Shown: positions 42,846 through 54,628, numbered from the stretch's first letter. The stretch is 64,000 nt of DNA from Kuschelorhynchus macadamiae (GCA_030620095.1 JAUTXW010000932.1:868001-932000), one strand, 5' to 3'. Translations and numbers: made by a program. Notes: generated from the sequence alone by a model not told the origin.

Positions 42846-43274
42846 TGCTCTTTAGTTAAAAAATAGGAAAGAAGAAAAATACAAAATAGAAAATATTTAT
42901 TTAAGCATAGACCATGAACGGCGTAAACGTAGTCAACACTTTTGCTGCCCCAACAGCTGTTTTCAGTATTACACGAATAACAAATACCTGTACTCGGTTT
43001 GGTACAACAAAAAACTCGGCATTCCAAACCGGCTTCCTTGTTGCTTGTTTACCTGTGATTTGCTAAGGAACCAATTTAAAAAAAAAATGAATTCCTTCAA
43101 AACTAGCAATAATTTATGCGATCATGAGAATAAATGATTTAGGAAACATATACTAAATTATCTTAATTGTAAACTAGAGAAAAATAATAATTATAGTTGA
43201 TTTTAATTTGATAAATATATGCACATTGTTATTTTTAATTTAAAAAATTAAGTTCATCCGATGAGAAGGATCAA

Positions 43275-43983
43275 TGAATGACGATAGCTCAGAAATAAAA
43301 TTATTACTTATTATTTTTGGTTAACTTAGTGGACTGATTTTCTTTTTATTCTTTTTTTTATAATTATTTAAAGCGGAGGTTATATTTTACCTAAGATATC
43401 TAAAAACAAATTTTAATTGAAAAACCATATATAGCGGCGACCAGTGAATCAAATTTTAATTATGCAAGACACTTACTTCTTAGTATCTGGTCATCTTCAT
43501 GAGGGGGCCCCCGATTGGTGTCTTTTTGGTGCTTCTTATCTTATCTGCAGCAGCGTGGAACACACACACAAAAAAAAAAGGAAAATATATAATTTGTACG
43601 TATATGCTTTAGTGCGGACGACCAAACCTGAAGTCGTCGTTAAGTTTTGCATGATATCTATGTAGCCTTCGCACACGTGCACATCCAATCATATTTCTGC
43701 AGCCCATAATAATCTTGCGTTCTTCGGACATTGCCAATGAGATGCACTGGTTTTAAATGCACGAACCGCGAAGTTTAAATTTAGATTTCTTAACTTACGA
43801 TATAATAATAGTATTAATAAAATTTATTATTATAAATTACCCAAAATATTTATATATAAAAAAAAGTAAATTAAAAACAAAAAACTCTGTAGTTTCAAGA
43901 AGTATATAACTCTATAAATGTGCTTAAAAAATAATTACAATTATTTATTTAATAAAGAAAACTAAATTAGTGAAAACTAAACA
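43275..43983 (-). repeat. 5' LTR of the BEL/Pao element
   Basis: 709 bp, the same length as the partner. Transcription of the element would start within it on the minus strand. I could not assign the primer-binding site that should follow at 43274 downwards to a particular tRNA. Confidence 0.92.
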
Positions 43984-43989
43984 CTATAT

Positions 43990-44505
43990 CTTTTATAATT
44001 GAACGCGTAATTAACTTCAGTGCAATAGCCATTCCCTCCGAGAGCTTCAGTTAGTTTTGATGTTTTCGATGTTACAGGATCTTGATCAGAAATCGAAATA
44101 GCTCTGAATACTAGTGAGTTAATAACCGATTTCTTTTGTGCTGGATGGTGATGGGAATTTGCATTTAAGAATCTATTTGTATGCGTTGGTTTTCTACACA
44201 CAGAATGTCCTAATGTACCATTTTTCTTCCTTTGAACATATACATCTAGAAAGGGAATCGTTCGATTAGATTCAATTTTTATTGTGAACTTGATAGTATG
44301 ATGTTATTGATTAAGGTGGTCCAGAAAGAATCCAGGAGATTATCCTGTCCCTAAGGCCAAACAACAAAGGATCATCTACATATTTGAACCAGTGTTTTAG
44401 TGGAGCGAATGTTAGAGCAATATCCTCAAAGTCTTTCATAAAGATATTCGATACCAAAGGTGATAGAAAAGATCCCATATCGTTAAAACCAAGCAGATCC
44501 AAGAT
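43990..44505 (-). pseudogene. Penelope-like reverse-transcriptase fragment
   Basis: Minus-strand frames read LGFNDMGSFLSPLVSNIFM, then FKYVDDPLLF (RT active site YVDD near 44380), CRKPTHTNRFLNANSHHHPA and SVINSLVFRAI. These are the RT palm and thumb blocks of Penelope-like elements. Its 3' side was cut by the BEL/Pao insertion. Confidence 0.75.
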
Positions 44506-44660
44506 TCCCAGGTTCTACGGTCTTCTGAAGATACACAAGAACAATGTACCACTTCGACCGGACTTCAGTACAGTAGACTCGCCCACATACAAACTAACTA
44601 AATATATTTAAAAATTTTTGAATCCATTTACTGGAAATATCTGAACACCAGCATACCACT
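44506..44660 (+). pseudogene. Penelope-like RT N-terminal fragment, opposite strand
   Basis: The plus strand reads IPRFYGLLKIHKNNVPLRP and DSPTYKLTKYI, followed by KFLNPFTGN. These are the first RT blocks. It abuts the minus-strand fragment head to head, an inverted arrangement typical of Penelope-like insertions. The fragment ends at the tail of the next LINE. Confidence 0.7.
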
Positions 44661-44667
44661 GTCCATA

Positions 44668-47615
44668 TTCAAACAAACAAACAAACAAAAGTATGCTTTA
44701 TTGCCGCAGAAAAATTTTACAATTTTATGGACAAAGCAAAATATACCTAAAAATAAGACATATCAAAACATTAATCGAAAATAATTTCGACAGGTCAGTG
44801 TTTTTTTTTAAATGTAAATTATCAATTTACCAAATCGTAAAACACACGTTAGAATATAACATAACATTGCAAACAGTAAATGAATCATGATAACCTTATA
44901 AAAGTAAACAAACACACATGTACGAGGTGAATAATTTCGATGACATTGAAATCAAAATTGCAACTATGCGACCTTAAACTCTATGTTATTATAGTTATAC
45001 AAATAATTGTGATGTTAAACAGAAGGTATATTGAACTAGTGTAGAATGTAGTATACAAAAAGAATTAAATTGTTTTTAATCCAATACCTAACAAAAATAA
45101 TTAAGTTTTAAGTGAATGTTCGACAGTTCTTTTCCCTATATAATGATTTACAAAATTCTATGCTACGAGTTAGGACATGACTCACAAAAGATTTAAGTAA
45201 ACAAGCTAGTTTAGTGACAATTTAAAGAGACTTACTCACTGAAAAAAAAATCATTAACGCTGTAAAATGGTCTCTCAATGAGGTATGCTTTGGTGTTTTT
45301 TCGAAATTGTGCAAGCATAGGGATAGATTTTAAATGTACTGGCAGATTGTTGTAAAGTTTTATGGCGTTGTAAATAATTGATTTTTTTATTAATTCTGTG
45401 GAAGGAATGGGAAGATAAATATCATGCCTAGAGTTTCTGGTAGGGTATACATGTTGTGGCCTTTCTGGGAGGGTGTTTATATGTTTTCTCAGCAAACATA
45501 CCGTTTCCAAAATAAATAATGCAGGAAGTGTTAATATTTCATGTTTTTTGAAATAGTATTGGCAGTGAGCTCTATTATTTAGACCAAACAAATAACGAAT
45601 GGCTCTCTTTTGAAGCATAAAAATACTACGAAATTGCTCGGTGGTACAGCAGCCCCAAAAGGGAAGGCCATAGCGGAGGTGGGATTCAAATAAAGAGAAA
45701 TAAGTAAGTCTGGCAGAAGGAACGTCTAGTTCTTTTGAAACTGATCGAATGGCGAAGCAGGCGGTAGAAAGTTTTTTAGTTAAGGTGTCAATATGATTAG
45801 ACCATTTTAGGTTGCTATTTATATTTAAACCCAGGAATTTAACCGACTCTACGTATTCAATATTGCTGTTATGTACCTGAAGTGGTTGTAAAGTTCCCTT
45901 ATAAGATAACGCCACCGTTTTATCGACGTTAAAACAAAGCATATTGGAATCGGACCAAGCCTTAATTATAACCAAGTCTTTGGAGATACTAGAGTGTAAA
46001 GACGTTGTATCAAAATCAATGTTATGCTTGTGTCATCAGCAAAAAGGGAGATTCTTCCATTAATTTTAAGGTTCGTGATATCATTAATGTATAACAAAAA
46101 AAGAATAGGTCCCAAGACTGAACCTTGAGGGACTCCACTTGTAATCAACTTACAATCAGAATCGGAACCATTAGCCCTTACAAGTTGTTGCCTTTTTCCA
46201 AGATTAGATTTGAACCAATTTAAAGAAGTACCACGAATTCCATAAAAATTTAGTTTGTTTATCAGAATTTCATGACTAACACAATCAAAGGCTTTCGCAT
46301 AGTCACAAAAAACTGAGGCAGTTGGATGGTTGTTATTGAGAGATAAGTAGACGCCTCTAAGCAACGTGAACATGGCGTCACTGGTGCACTTGTTGGGTAG
46401 AAATCCGAACTGCTCCGGGGATATTATCTGATGTTTCAGGAGAAATTGCATAAGACGGTTCTTCAGTAGCCTTTCGATGATTTTTGATAGCACTGGTAGT
46501 AGTGCAATTGGGCGATAATTGCAAGAGTTAGTTTTTTCGCCGCCTTTATGAAGTGGAATAATTATAGCTGTTTTAAGGCAATCAGGGAATACACCTTTTA
46601 TAAAGGACTCATTTATTAATGTTGTAAGGGCCTCTATGACTGGGAGTGGCAAGTTCAGGAATATTCTAATTGATAGGCCATCAGTGCTACACGAAGATTT
46701 ACTTTTGATATTATGTATTACCTTCAATAGTTCAGTGTTGCTAACGGGACTTAAGAAAAAGCTATCAGCTAAATTTTTTGAAGGAGGGAGAAACGAAAGA
46801 GGGTCCAAACTTGGCGAGATACTAGAGGTAACATTTTTGCTTACATTAATAAAATAATCATTTAGATCATTAGCCCCTGGCAAGATATCACAGGGTTTGA
46901 TTTGTTTCTGAGGTTATTGATGATGGACCAGGTTTCTTTTGAAACGTTATTAGAGTTTGTTAGACGTTTTCGGTAGTGTAATTTTTTTGCTATATATGAG
47001 AGTGTAGATCCTCCTATAATTAGAGATATAGTCGAGAATAAGAAAGGAGTCGGTGAATTTTTTTATATATGAGAGCGAGCGCATATTTTTAGCAGAAATT
47101 TATTCCTTTCGTGGTCCACGATTTATGCCGCTTAGGTTTGATATTCTTAAGCGGGAAGGCCTTGTTAAAAGCACTTAAAGTTTTATTTAAAAAAGTTCTG
47201 AAGTTTGTGTTGACATTATCAGATTCAAAATTCCAATTGGTGTTAAAGCAAATATTATGAAATACTGAGAAATTTGCGGCCGAGAAAATTCTGCCCCGAT
47301 GGCGAGATCTTGGTAAGGGCCTAATAGGTAAACTAAACCTGGAAATTACCGCCTCGTGATCGGAAAGACCTGAGTTATAGACCTGTGATTGCACCTTTGA
47401 TGGAGAAAAATCAGACGCCATGTAATCGATGATAGAAGAGTTTTTTGAAATTCTAGTTGGCGAGGATACATGCATTGAAAGATCGAAAGAGTCGAATATA
47501 GAAATTAGATATTTCTGGATGGCACAAACAGTAGCATAGTCAATATTAAAGTCCCCGCATAGAATTTTTTTACATTTAATCGGTAGGCTGTCTAGCAAAC
47601 TTATTATAAATGTAA
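44668..47615 (-). mobile_element. 5'-truncated LINE (endonuclease plus RT), inserted in a Penelope-like relic
   Basis: On the minus strand the element runs from a truncated endonuclease near 47615 to a 3' tail of (TTTG)n, seen as CAAACAAACAAAC at 44668-44690. Penelope-like sequence flanks it on both sides in plus orientation (44506-44660 and 47617-47915), so it inserted into, or together with a deletion of, that element. Confidence 0.8.
45232..47615 (-). pseudogene. Jockey/CR1-like LINE ORF2 relic
   Basis: 47615-47089 holds the C-terminal half of an apurinic-type endonuclease (CGDFNID, SGLSDHEAVI). After a disrupted linker, 46883-45966 holds the RT (CNYRPIALLPVLSKIIERLL, FCDYAKAFDCVSHEIL, SGVPQGSVLGPILFLLYIND, SLFADDTSI with the FADD active site near 46045). 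A frameshift near 45970 leads to the C-terminal part 45975-45232 (VKFLGLNINSNLKWSNHI, YGLPFWGC). Breaks are few, so this is a relatively young relic. Confidence 0.85.
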
Positions 47616-47616
47616 A

Positions 47617-47915
47617 AAAAGGTTCTAGCATCGGTTCCAGGATTTTATAAACGAAAAGTTGAATAATCCATTGACATTTTTAAACATACAAAAAAATTCA
47701 ATAGAAATACGGCTTACGAGTTACATCACACGTGGAAACCGATCTTAACACAGGGTCACGTTTCGGCGAGAACAAGTCGGGAATAAAAGCCCGCCTGATT
47801 CTCTTCGATCTCATTCAGTGTTTAGATCTCGTAGAGTTAAGATCTCTGAGGATGCCTCGTGCAGTATAAGGCGGTCTAATCCCAAGAACCATGATTTCTT
47901 AACTCATAATCAATT
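47617..47915 (+). repeat. Penelope-like 3' end with promoter block, decayed
   Basis: Starts GGTTCTAGCATCGGTTCCAGG, matching the last codons of the GIY-YIG protein at 61247. Then AAGTCGGGAATAAAAGCCC (degraded TATA, 47782-47788), TCAGT at 47815-47819 and CTGAGGATGCC at 47846; the GAAA of the hammerhead-like core is lost. Colinear with 9250-9400. Confidence 0.65.
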
Positions 47916-48430
47916 TTATAGATATTACATTAAAAAAATTGATAATTATTCCTCTATATCTACAGTCGAAATTATATTAAAAAATTCTCTTCACTCGATG
48001 TCCCATAAACTTGCCGCATATACCATTAGAAATACCAAATCTTGAGAAGGATTTTGGTATCATTAGATCTACTGCTGTCAGCGATGGATAAAAAACAATT
48101 GAAAATTAATAAACTGAACTCTAAAGAATCGGTAAATTTCCTTTACACGGAAGAGTGAAGGGTGACCTAAATTAGTTCGGTACATAGTCATTTAGTAACC
48201 ACTGTATTCTTCCTATTTTCATGTTTTTTTTAAATAAAGCTTTTTTTATATTTATGTTTATTCCGGTATCCTTGCTAAAAATGTTCATCAAAACTTTCAC
48301 CCGTAACTTCTGGTGATGAAATTGTCCCCACGACTAAAGCAAAAGCCGAGCTTTTTGCTAAACAATTCTTTGAAAGTTTTACTTTAATCTTTTTCTTTCT
48401 TCACTTCCATCAGTACCAGCTGCCAAACAG
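47916..48430. other. No gene; fragment of the dispersed repeat
   Basis: 48130-48210 contains AAATTTCCTTTACACGGAAG and TTAGTTCGGTACATAGTCATTTAGTAACC, the left-end words of the dispersed CTTCCCTCGT repeat. The rest is uninformative. Confidence 0.45.
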
Positions 48431-48431
48431 T

Positions 48432-49545
48432 ATGCTTAAATTTACCTTCAAGGTTAAAAATGTACGACTTACTCTCAACTCACTTAATACCAAAAAGTTC
48501 TCTGGTATTGATGGCATTCAGACCATAGTCCTAAAAAAGTGCGCTATCTTCATCAAGCTATTCCAAATGTTCTGCTACAAGAGCATTTGTCCTAAAAGCT
48601 GGAAATCGGTTCGTAAACAGCCTGTTTTCAAAACTCTTTCTTCTGACTACAGACCCATATCCCCTCCTTCCAGTTATGAGGAAGACAACGAAGACGTATA
48701 TCAATAATGATCTTTTAAATTACTTTGATAAGTATAAACTTATACACGAAGGGCAATAAGGCTTCCGCCCCCAAAGATCCCCAGCAGACCTCCATACCTT
48801 TGCAATTCACAACTGGAATAAGTCCAACGAATTTCAGGGAGAAGCCCAAATTGTTTCATCGATAGATCCAAAGCATTTGACCAAGTCTAGCATGACAAAC
48901 TTCGTGCGTATGGCCTTCCTTTAAATCGTTGTACTTGTATTGATAGTTTTCTTTCCAACAGAAGTATTTGTGTAGTGATTGACGGACATTCATCAAATTT
49001 TCACCAAATCAATGTAGACTTTGACTTGATCTATTTTCTTCTACCAGCAATTATATTCACAAATATGCTGGCAATAGCACATTACATTCTATATACAATT
49101 TCCCTAACCTGTCTCAAATACTGAAACTGATGATAGGCGTTGAGTAATGAGTATATCTCTTACCGAGGACATCATGCATTACTGTCGTACAATGGGGAGC
49201 AAAAAACCATGTCTAGTTTAACGCCACTAAGACTCAATTTTGTTTACTATCTCATAAATTAACTCCCATTTAAATGAATAATGAAATGCTTGAAAAGCCA
49301 AAGATTCCTTAATTCTAGTCGATATCACTTTTCAGCAAGCTATTTGCTAGCATGATCACATCACCTCTGTTACCACAGCAGCCGCGAAAAAATTGGATTT
49401 TTTTTCCGAGCTCAAAAATTCTTTTCTTTGGTCAACTTTACATTCCGCAAATAAGCTCTGCCTTGAGTATTGCTCATACATCGGAAGCAGCCTCTCCTTC
49501 AATCCTTAATATCCTTGACTTTTTTCAAAGAGGAGTACTGGCCTG
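48432..49545 (+). pseudogene. LINE RT relic, same family as 22306
   Basis: Broken frames: LNSLNTKKFSGIDGIQTIVLKK, PKSWKSVRKQPVFK, SSDYRPISPP, then GFRPQRSPADLH-like sequence and SNRSICVVIDGHSSNF. The last part parallels SDRSIFIVVGGHLSNF at 22306-22748. Many stops and shifts. Confidence 0.7.
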
Positions 49546-50149
49546 ATTGATGATTCAAACATTACAAGGAGCACCAGAGCATCATCGAAATGTGGGCGAT
49601 CTGTCTCTGTTTTACAGATACTACCATGGTTTCTGTTCTGACGAATTATTATCCATTATACGCTCCTTAGCTAAAATTATTTCCTACCAGGAAAAAAATT
49701 TAAAGAAGCGAATTTGAAATTGAGAAATAAATACTTTCAAATATCGAAAAATCGTCAAAAGGTGCAAAGGATCAAAAATTCAATATAGCGAAACAAAATG
49801 TAAAAAAAAATTACTAAGAAAGACTTCCGAAAAAACTTTCATTAGAGATAAACTTATAAAATTTTTGTATAAATTTCCGCTAAACAAAATTATGGAATGT
49901 TTAAAAGTTACCAAAAAACTATTTATTCCTTGACCAAATTTTGCAGAAAAACCTGCAAATCTTTTAGTGCTAATCCGCATAACAAAATGATAAATTAATA
50001 AAACTTTTTATGAAGGAAAATAATAAAGGAGTTAATTTTGTTTTTTATAGCATATAAAGTAATAATAAAATAAATTACAGTTTACAGAATTTATAAAGTT
50101 ATTACCAAATCACTAGTTTACAACCATTGTGCGACTGTGATGTGAAAGG
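49546..50149. other. No gene seen
   Basis: AT-rich. 49760-49830 contains AATATAGCGAAACAAAATG, a unit-like word of the dispersed repeat. Confidence 0.4.
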
Positions 50150-50975
50150 CATTTTTATGATAATTTTTGGTCACATAAAGCGAAAATGATGGTAAAAATT
50201 TTATTATATTTTAATAAAACCCAATTTAAAAAAGTGAAAAAGGGTTTAAATGCGTAAGATATATTTGCTATTTTTGAATAAAACAGAAAATTTGACACTT
50301 TCAAAACATTAAATGATGCCTCCCATTTGCAATTACCTTTTCTCGACACGTTAGTTATTAGATACAACGATAAATTAGAATTTGATATTTATAGGAAATT
50401 GCCTTTGATAGGTATATAACAAAATTTCATTGCTGTCAACACAAAAACATTCCATTTCTTAACTCACAAAATTTTCTATTAAGTAAAGAACTTTTTAACA
50501 ATGAAATGAAATTGAAAATATCTAAAAGTAATGGATATAATGATAATTTTGTACATAAATTAGTAAATAGACATAAGCATAAGAAAATGTTAAAAGATGC
50601 CACTACTCTTCAAACACCAGGCTTTAAAATTTTTTGATCCCAGATATACGAGATTAGAAAAAGGTGTGTTTGGAGTAGCCTACAAAACGGAGAACAGTTT
50701 GAAAAATCTCCTTGGAAACCCCAAAGACAAAGGCGACTTATGGCATCTATAAAATTAGCTGTAATGACTGCGATCTAAAATATGTTGGGCAAACTAAACG
50801 CTCCATAAACATTCGTTTTAAAGAACACATGGCACATTTAAGATACGGAAGAACAGAAAAGTCAAGCGTTGTCCAACATGCTTTGGAAAACAATCACCGA
50901 ATAAGAATAAATAATCTTAAGTGGATTAAAAATATATCTAATAATAGATTATTGGATGCATTTGAGAGAGAATAG
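50150..50975 (+). pseudogene. Penelope-like RT end plus GIY-YIG endonuclease
   Basis: Frames give LPFLDTLVIRYNDKLEFDIY (50320-50390), then NEMKLKISKSNGYNDNFVHKL, and at 50712-50975 a GIY-YIG domain: ATYGIYKISCNDCDLKYVGQ and TKRSINIRFKEHMAHL. The GIY and YVG motifs, with the following Arg, look intact. Stops and frameshifts separate the parts. A different Penelope-like lineage from the one at 61247. Confidence 0.75.
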
Positions 50976-51013
50976 AGGTTAGAAAATAATAAATTATTTT
51001 CTAACCTCTATTC
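50970..51013. other. Perfect 21-bp hairpin at the end of the GIY-YIG frame
   Basis: GAATAGAGGTTAGAAAATAA(T) and its exact complement separated by two bases. The left arm contains the stop codon of the GIY-YIG frame (TAG within GAATAG). Confidence 0.9.
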
Positions 51014-51179
51014 TTCTTTCGCATACAGATACTGAAGGAAACATGCGAAAGTATGTACCTTATTCTAAATGCAACAAGCTATTTTACGTATAAGCGGAAG
51101 ATATGTTATGACCTAAAGGTCATAGGACTGTTACTAGGCCTTTAAGGTTTACCAAATATTGATGTTTTCTTTGTCTTTA

Positions 51180-51650
51180 GGACAGTAGAATAACACAATA
51201 CCATTACCAAGTAAAAGAATGGTTTCAGAGAGACCAATTTATTCTAGGCCAATCTAATGTAAATAATATACTTCTTGTTAATCCTAAAAAAAATTTATTA
51301 CCCCCTTATTACCGTATAAGCTTTAGATAAAGGAGCAGATGCGTTTAAATACCTTAAACTAACTTTTCCTTTCCTAATGTAAGTGATGCTAAGCTTAAGA
51401 AAGGAATATTTTGTTAGACCACAAATTGGAAAAATACTAAGGGATGAAAAGTGTGGTCAAAAATTAAGTGATGTTGAATTAGCTGCCCAAACGTCTTTTA
51501 AAAGAATTGGTTCGAAGCTTTTTAGGAAATAAAAAAAGTAGAAAACTACGAAACACTTTTAGGACTACTCAAAAATGATTCCACCGGGATATACTAACAA
51601 GTTGGTTTCTTAGAGAAAACTGTGTCAGCAGCTAAAAGTTTCTCCACAAA
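51180..51650 (+). pseudogene. DDE-type element protein relic, same family as 55226
   Basis: Frames give WFQRDQFILGQSNVNNILLV followed by NPKKNLLPP, then FPNVSDAKLKKGIFVRPQIG, ELAAQTSFKRIGS and KNYETLLGLLKND. They match the order of PLIDPKNVLLPSLHIKLGL and LSHAKLKEGIFIRPTNQK in the element at 55226. No ends found. Confidence 0.65.
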
Positions 51651-52093
51651 AGACTTACTATAAATGAATTTTTATGTGTATTTTTCCAAATAAAACCTGT
51701 TATCCTTATAAATCCTTTAGAAATTATATACAATTTTTTTTTAATTAATCAGGATGTTATAAAGTCTCCCGTACAGCTATTATAACATCAGTTGCAACAT
51801 TTTTTTGGTATTTATTGACTAGTGATGCAAACCTATAATATAATTAGACTGTTTATTGTAAGTAGTGGAATTCTGTACGAAGAAAGATACGGGAATGTCT
51901 AAACACACTTTAAGATTAAAAGTCACTGAAAAGTTAAAAAATGTGCCAATTTTTCAGCTTTTCAATACGATTGTCGGTAACAAATCAAATTTAACAACCT
52001 AGTGGCATTGAAAAGATCATTTAAAACGAGGTCTCACTCGACATCTTTTCCATTAAAAGTTGTAGGGTTAACTTTGTGCCCACTCAGGTATTG
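51651..52093. other. No gene seen
   Basis: AT-rich sequence, no domain. Confidence 0.4.
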
Positions 52094-52113
52094 GCAGCCC
52101 GGGGGTATATACA

Positions 52114-52192
52114 GTAACAGCATGCGGGCTAGAAACATCGTTTACGCTCGGAACGCCGAAGTCATAATTAGTAATAGTACGTGTGCTAGAGA
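52114..52192 (+). repeat. Left subterminal motif copies
   Basis: GTAACAGCATG...GCTAGAAA at 52114-52135 and GTAATAGTACG...GCTAGAGA at 52171-52192. Confidence 0.6.
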
Positions 52193-52218
52193 GTAGAATG
52201 GGAGAAACAATCAATAAT

Positions 52219-53735
52219 CTGTAACCCCTTGGGCAGGGTGAGATACACCCCTAAAATCTTAAATAGAAAGGGGGGTCGAGTGATACATCATCGTAAAGCT
52301 CTTGAAAAATGCTTTTCAATGGTACCATAGAAAGCTGTTTTTCGTGAAATTTTTCTGTATTTATTAAAGGAAACAATAAATAAAAACAAAGTTTTGAACA
52401 TTTTTATTTAAGTAAATGTTCAAAATGATTGGTACCGATATCCTGGCATGTCTCTTAAGAATTCTAAACATTTTAAGCCTGGTATTTTATTTGTTTATGA
52501 ATATTCGCATTTTATTATCGCAATATTTACTTTAAAAGTAATTTGTACTATCAGTATTTAACAGTTGACTTTTGGTTCAGTTTAAACGAAAAGCTGCACT
52601 TATCTTAAATAATGGTGTACAACACAGCTGAACGTGTAGAAATGATTTTCATTTATGGTTCTCAGGATCAATGTTTCTTAAGAACAGCCCAAAGATTTGA
52701 TGAAAAGCATCCAGGTCAAAATATAAGTATGTGGAGTGTGTTCGCCAACTAGTAGCCAAATTTGAAGAAACTGGCTCTGTCGCGAATAAAAAGAGAAATC
52801 AACCGAGACTAGTTGACGAAGCAGCGCAAATTGAAGTTCTGAGGCAGTTTGCAATTAATTCAACTTTATCAACTCCTCAAGCAGCTGTAGCAACTGGCTT
52901 ATCTCGTGAAACAATAAAGGTAGAAGAAAGGTACTTAAATTTCTGAAGTTGGATAGAAGAATCCAGTTTTGTGAAATAATGACAGATGTAATTACGGCAG
53001 AACTTCGACTAGTTAAAAATGTTTGTTTCAGTGATGAATGTACCTTTTATTTGAATGGATATGTTAATAATCAAAACTGTCGTTACTGGAGTGACGAGAA
53101 CCCTCACGTATTTAGAGAAGGGCATACCCAGTACCCCCAGAAAATTAATGTTTGGGCTGGTATATTGGGAGACGTAATTATCGGCCCAATATTTATAGAA
53201 GGGAATTTAAATGGCAACATGTAAAGAAGAGGTCCTGTTGAATGGCCACCTAGATCTCCGGACCTAACACCTCTTGATTTCTTTTTGTTAAATCTGTGGT
53301 GTTTAAAACGCAACCTGAGTCAATAGAGCAACTCAAGGACAGGATAATTCAGGAATGCCGGGCTATATAGAGAAACATTTGCAAATGTACGCGAAGAATT
53401 TGAACAAAGGCTTTATCATTGTCTTCAAAACAACGCGAACCATTTTGAACATTTAATTAAATAATTATAAAAAATTTCACAATTGTGTTTTAATTTATTG
53501 TTTCCTTTAATAAACACAGAAGATTTTCACGAAAAACAGCTTTCTATGGTACCATTAGAAAGCATTTTTCGAGAGCTTTAAGATGATGTATCACTCGACC
53601 CACCTCTTCTATTTAAGATTTTAGGGGTGTATCTGACCCTGCCCAAGGGGTTACAGATAAGGGTCGAATAATACGCTTTTATTTGTTCCCTCTTCGTTTT
53701 ATAGAAAGTGTTTTGAGCGTTTTTTGATTAAGTTT
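52219..53735 (+). mobile_element. Mariner-like element F copy 1, truncated at both ends
   Basis: Inner inverted repeats begin CTGTAACCCCTTGGGCAGGG at 52219 and end with the complement at 53656. Right-flank homology to copy 2 (57996-59540) continues to about 53735, and the left flank lacks the corresponding outer part. The outermost CAGGGTGAC tips are missing on both sides. Confidence 0.75.
52612..53463 (+). pseudogene. DD41D-type transposase F, copy 1, deleted
   Basis: Start MVYNTAERVEMIF at 52612, a frameshift near 52728, then VRQLVAKFEETGSVANKKRN, another break near 52920, and FSDECTFYLNGYVNNQNCRY. After NLNGNM there is a stop and a large deletion, resuming at RRGPVEWPPRSPDLTPLDFF. The second catalytic block is gone. 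Closest to the protein at 17286. Confidence 0.8.
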
Positions 53736-54309
53736 TGTTTGCATAGTTGAAAATATAGATAAAGAAAAATCTTTCTGTTTAAAAAAATCATTTTTAAAAT
53801 TATTTTGTTTTTGACATTCACATTTCTGTACCTTTATGATCCTTATTTAAAAAAAAAAAAGTATTTCTGCTCACGCGAATCTTAATAATTCTTCAAGCAA
53901 AAACTGTTATGAAAAATAACTTTTTCTTATATCTTACACTTTTTGCTGTTAAACCAAAAGAAAAATATTTGGTTTTTCCACGTACGCATCTTATATGAAA
54001 CCAACTACAAAAAAAACCTTCCCAGTTTATTTTTGTCGTATTTGGGCACTATTTAAACATTATTTAACAAGCGTATAATGCATAGGCAATATTAACCTAG
54101 CCAAAGGTTGTATAATATAGCCGTAATACAAATATTATACAACGAGTATACTTTATCTACGAGTATTCGAATTTTGATTCCATTGTCTGAAATTATTTGT
54201 TTAAGACAATAATTACCATTAAAAATGCTGTAAAAATACTTAAAACGAAAAAAATTTGTTTATTTCTCCTAAATATTCACTTTAGTTTTCATAATATATA
54301 TTACGAAAG

Positions 54310-54445
54310 TTTATAATACATGAGTAATGTAATAAAACACTGCTTTACTGTATAGGTAGGTATTTGCTTTACTTTTGTATAATAATACACGAGTAAAGTA
54401 ATAAAACATTGCTGTACTGTATTGGTATTTGTTTTAATATTGTTG
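54310..54445. repeat. Tandem duplication of about 65-70 bp
   Basis: ATAATACATGAGTAATGTAA with TAAAACACTGCTTTACTGTAT is followed by a second version, ATAATACACGAGTAAAGTAA with TAAAACATTGCTGTACTGTAT. Confidence 0.6.
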
Positions 54446-54522
54446 GTCTACAATTAATTATTTACAGCAAGGGTGCTCTTTTTTGATTATTACCTTACTA
54501 GCCAATACTTTAGGAAACAGAT

Positions 54523-54610
54523 TTTCTAACCCGCGTGTCATTACTACATAGGTATTCTGCTAGCATAAGTGCCGTTACTAGCCACGACTTTCTAGCAAAC
54601 GTGCTGTTAC
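54523..54610 (-). repeat. Right subterminal motif copies (inverted)
   Basis: Three inverted copies of the 22-bp motif: 54523-54544 (TTTCTAACCCGCGTGTCATTAC is its plus form, split here as TTTCTAACCCG plus CGTGTCATTAC), about 54557-54578, and 54589-54610. Confidence 0.6.
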
Positions 54611-54628
54611 TGTATATGCAGCCCGGGG

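Larger units (their letters stand above)
36884..43983 (-). mobile_element. BEL/Pao LTR retrotransposon, full length
   Basis: 7100 bp with two 709-bp LTRs and a perfect 5-bp target duplication, CTATA (36879-36883 and 43984-43988). LTRs begin TG and end CA. The coding strand is minus: gag, protease, RT, RNase H and integrase in one frame, broken by a single stop. Only a handful of differences separate the LTRs, so the insertion is young. It landed just beside a LINE tail and within a Penelope-like relic. Confidence 0.93.
52105..54617. mobile_element. Candidate non-autonomous transposon with subterminal repeats
   Basis: Flanked by an 11-bp direct repeat, GCAGCCCGGGG (52094-52104 and 54618-54628). 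Inside, tips GTATATACAGTAACAGCA and the complement of ATATACAGTAACAGCA form inverted ends. A 22-bp motif (GTAACAGCACG...GCTAGAAA) repeats twice at the left and three times, inverted, at the right. The interior is AT-rich apart from an inserted mariner fragment (52219-53735); no transposase is left. The direct-repeat length would suit a MULE-like element, but this is only a guess. Confidence 0.55.

Noticed and set aside
43444..43665. 73-codon plus-strand frame in the right LTR
   Set aside because: A non-coding LTR sequence; no equivalent function and a frame of no known family.
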